Both the position numbers and the translations under genes were made by a program. Positions 5,577-7,380 of a stretch of DNA of 7,380 nt are shown piece after piece. Source of the stretch: Bacteroidales bacterium. Its GTDB lineage: Bacteria; Bacteroidota; Bacteroidia; Bacteroidales; UBA7960. The stretch lies in contig PWGY01000142.1 in assembly GCA_003554665.1 (NCBI GenBank), forward strand, positions 1-7,380, given 5' to 3'. The notes under the pieces were generated by a model. That model ran no database searches, was not told where the DNA came from, and saw nothing but the letters and a program-made list of their open reading frames with translations. The stretch's first letter is position 1. Every line of letters begins with the position of its first letter.

Positions 5577-7380
5577 TTAAAATTTTATATACATTTCTGT
5601 GCCGAAAAAGATTTCCGGGTTTCGCCTGTCCTGACGGTTTGTTCTTGCATTGTAATGAAGCGGCCGGTGCATGAACATGTTGTTTGCATAAAATGCAAAA
5701 CCAAACCCTTCGCGGATATCTTTAGATAGCCGGATGTTGAAAAGCCATAAAGGAGGATAATCCAGGGTGGTTCTGTGGTACTCGGGTACGCTCCTGCGAA
5801 TGTCACTGTATTGGGGGTCCATGGCCTGCTGCCTGTTCAGGTCAACCCATTGCCCGTCTTTGCCGATGTAGGCAATGGGGGGCTGTACAGCCCTTTCACT
5901 GGAGGTTCCGGCATTGATGATCTCGTAGTCATCATACCCAATGGACTTTGTTTGTTCTATCCAGATTGTCTGTACTGTAAGAGATACCAGGAACTGGAAC
6001 TCCGGGATGTTGTGTACAACCCGTAAGGCTGTGTTGAAACGGGTGTTCTCGGTGCCGCGCCCCCCCGGGAACACTGCCACCCTGTCGGGGCGGGGCATGG
6101 ACGGATTGACCCAGTAATTATATCCGCTATCGGATCTCCGGGTATTGATATATGCCCCGTTCAGACTGAAACTGGTACGTATGGCACTGATCCTGCCCAT
6201 GTCCAGCTCCAGTTCCAGCCCCTGGTTGATGGTTCGTTGCTTGTTCATCGGCCTGTTATAAGTGGCGATGAATGTATCTTGCCTGACTGGCTCTGGTTTG
6301 AGAATGGGAGGCTCCCCTTCCGGGAATTGTTCTCCTTCATAAATGTCAAGCGGAATAAATTCCAGCTGGTTGTAAAAACTATACCCGTTGGTATGGTTCT
6401 CTTTGAAGGCGGTTATGTTGACCCTCCGGTTTTCCTTTTCATATTCCAGGCCCACCTCCTGTTTGGTGTTCTGTGCGATTTTCAGATCCGGGTTTTCCGT
6501 GTCGAACACCCTTGTTGTTACGATAATCAGCCTTTCATCGGGGTTTTCCGCATAATGGTTGAAGTTGACCAGGTCAAAATAGGCCGGGTTCGGGTAAAGG
6601 TGAACAAGGGCCGGTGATTTGGCAGTCAGTCCATAACCTCCATGCAGTTTGAAATTGTTGAAAATTTCGTAAGATGCATTTACCCTTGGTCCCAGGAAGG
6701 TCCCGAATTCTCCCCTGAAAGGATGTTCTGGTTGCACATTGTCAAAACGAAGCCCGATCTGTACGGCCAGTTCCCTGTCGTTGATGTATCCGTTGATATT
6801 GTTTTCCAGGTAGAAAGCCAACTGGTTCAGCATGGGGATATCCGCATAGGAACGTGGCCGGGAGGCCCGGTTGCTGCCCATTCTCGGAGGCCTTGTTACG
6901 TCGTATACCCTTCCATCACCGTAATTGCCGTCGGTACGCCATTCAGCTCCTATCATAAAGCGGTTGTTGAGGCCGAATATGGTGCGGTGAAAACTGTTGT
7001 TAACACGGGCAAAAATATTGAGGGGCTTGCCGTCTATGGTGACCTGACTCAGGTATTCGCTGGGAACGATGGATGCCGCCATTGTGGTGTCTTCCCTGGC
7101 AAAGGAAAGAGGGTATACATACCCGCTCAGCAATTGCTGGTTGAAGGCTTCCTGGTGGGTGTAGCTGACGGAGAAATTATACCTGAGGTTTTGTGCAAAT
7201 CTTTTGTCAAGACTCCAGCGTCCGGTGGTGTTAAAACGAAACCCTCTGTCCTGGGAGTATCTTTCCCGTTGATAGCGAAGGTCATCAGGGTCTTGCCGGC
7301 TTTCATCCAGGGTGGTAAATCCTGAAAGGGTGGTGGTGGAATTCAGGTTGTTGTCAAAAAACCGGTTTGAATAGGTCAGC
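5577..7380 (-). CDS. TonB-dependent outer-membrane receptor, C-terminal barrel (5' part outside window)
   Basis: The frame is open from the window edge at 7380 to the TAA at 5579-5577, giving about 600 residues. The true start is upstream, outside the window; the TTG at 7133 sits inside the coding frame and is not a credible start because homologous barrel sequence continues before it. The protein shows beta-strands typical of a TonB-dependent receptor barrel: INGYINDRELAVQIGLRFDN, then PRVNASYEIFNNFKLHGGYG, followed by AKSPALVHLYPNPAYFD, a motif I recall from Bacteroidota receptors, and it ends FFGTEMYIKF with the C-terminal aromatic residue used in barrel assembly. Large loops carry many Arg, Asn and Tyr. 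Receptors of this class import bound ligands through the outer membrane with energy from TonB-ExbBD. The plug, TonB box and any N-terminal extension cannot be seen, and the ligand cannot be told. It is the first visible gene of the operon. Confidence 0.93.
   Translation of the reverse strand, partial: LTYSNRFFDNNLNSTTTLSGFTTLDESRQDPDDLRYQRERYSQDRGFRFNTTGRWSLDKRFAQNLRYNFSVSYTHQEAFNQQLLSGYVYPLSFAREDTTMAASIVPSEYLSQVTIDGKPLNIFARVNNSFHRTIFGLNNRFMIGAEWRTDGNYGDGRVYDVTRPPRMGSNRASRPRSYADIPMLNQLAFYLENNINGYINDRELAVQIGLRFDNVQPEHPFRGEFGTFLGPRVNASYEIFNNFKLHGGYGLTAKSPALVHLYPNPAYFDLVNFNHYAENPDERLIIVTTRVFDTENPDLKIAQNTKQEVGLEYEKENRRVNITAFKENHTNGYSFYNQLEFIPLDIYEGEQFPEGEPPILKPEPVRQDTFIATYNRPMNKQRTINQGLELELDMGRISAIRTSFSLNGAYINTRRSDSGYNYWVNPSMPRPDRVAVFPGGRGTENTRFNTALRVVHNIPEFQFLVSLTVQTIWIEQTKSIGYDDYEIINAGTSSERAVQPPIAYIGKDGQWVDLNRQQAMDPQYSDIRRSVPEYHRTTLDYPPLWLFNIRLSKDIREGFGFAFYANNMFMHRPLHYNARTNRQDRRNPEIFFGTEMYIKF

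Noticed and set aside
6060..6066. Seven-C run (seven G on the coding strand) in the receptor as a phase-variation tract
   Set aside because: It is short, within a normal proline-glycine-rich loop codon context, and the frame is intact; nothing else suggests slippage control.
7131..7133. TTG as the start of the TonB receptor gene
   Set aside because: The same frame stays open for 82 more codons to the window edge, and the translated residues there look like further barrel strands, so the gene begins outside the window.
6642..7325. 227-codon plus-strand open frame opposite the TonB receptor
   Set aside because: It lies wholly opposite a clear barrel sequence, and its translation has no recognisable motif; it is explained by codon use of the receptor.

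Overview
This window looks like part of a single outer-membrane operon from a member of the Bacteroidota. The evidence is a TonB-dependent receptor, a lipoprotein whose acidic residues follow its lipid-anchor cysteine, start codons preceded by A-rich leaders with no Shine-Dalgarno sequence, and protein families that I recall mainly from Bacteroidales-type genomes. The exact order or genus cannot be told from the sequence. Everything convincing is on the minus strand, so transcription runs from high to low coordinates. Both edges cut through genes.

Layout in transcription order: (1) 7380-5577, the C-terminal ~600 residues of a TonB-dependent receptor barrel, with its start and plug domain outside the window; (2) 5524-4337, a DUF4876-type surface lipoprotein with an Ig/transthyretin-like N-terminal domain and a lamin-tail-like C-terminal part; (3) a 123-base gap with unusually dense inverted repeats that can be drawn as an RNA pseudoknot carrying an extra hairpin; (4) 4213-2615, a second outer-membrane beta-barrel that resembles DUF6850; (5) 2519-321, a 732-residue predicted lipoprotein with a gingipain-like (peptidase family C25, clan CD) cysteine-protease domain fused to C-terminal HEAT-type helical repeats; (6) 278-1, the first 92 codons of a second, diverged copy of that protease-like protein, cut by the window edge. 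Gaps are 52, 123, 95 and 42 bases. No terminator is visible, so one transcript is likely, although the two longer gaps could hold internal control. No stretch longer than 300 bases lacks a gene.

Taken together, the genes suggest a surface-uptake module: a TonB-driven pore, a surface lipoprotein that could act as a ligand-capturing partner (a role like SusD, though not homologous by eye), an accessory barrel, and two protease-like proteins in tandem that could cleave the protein carrying the ligand or process the other surface parts. The transported ligand is unknown. The protease-HEAT fusion, its tandem copy and the structured gap are the parts most worth a second look.
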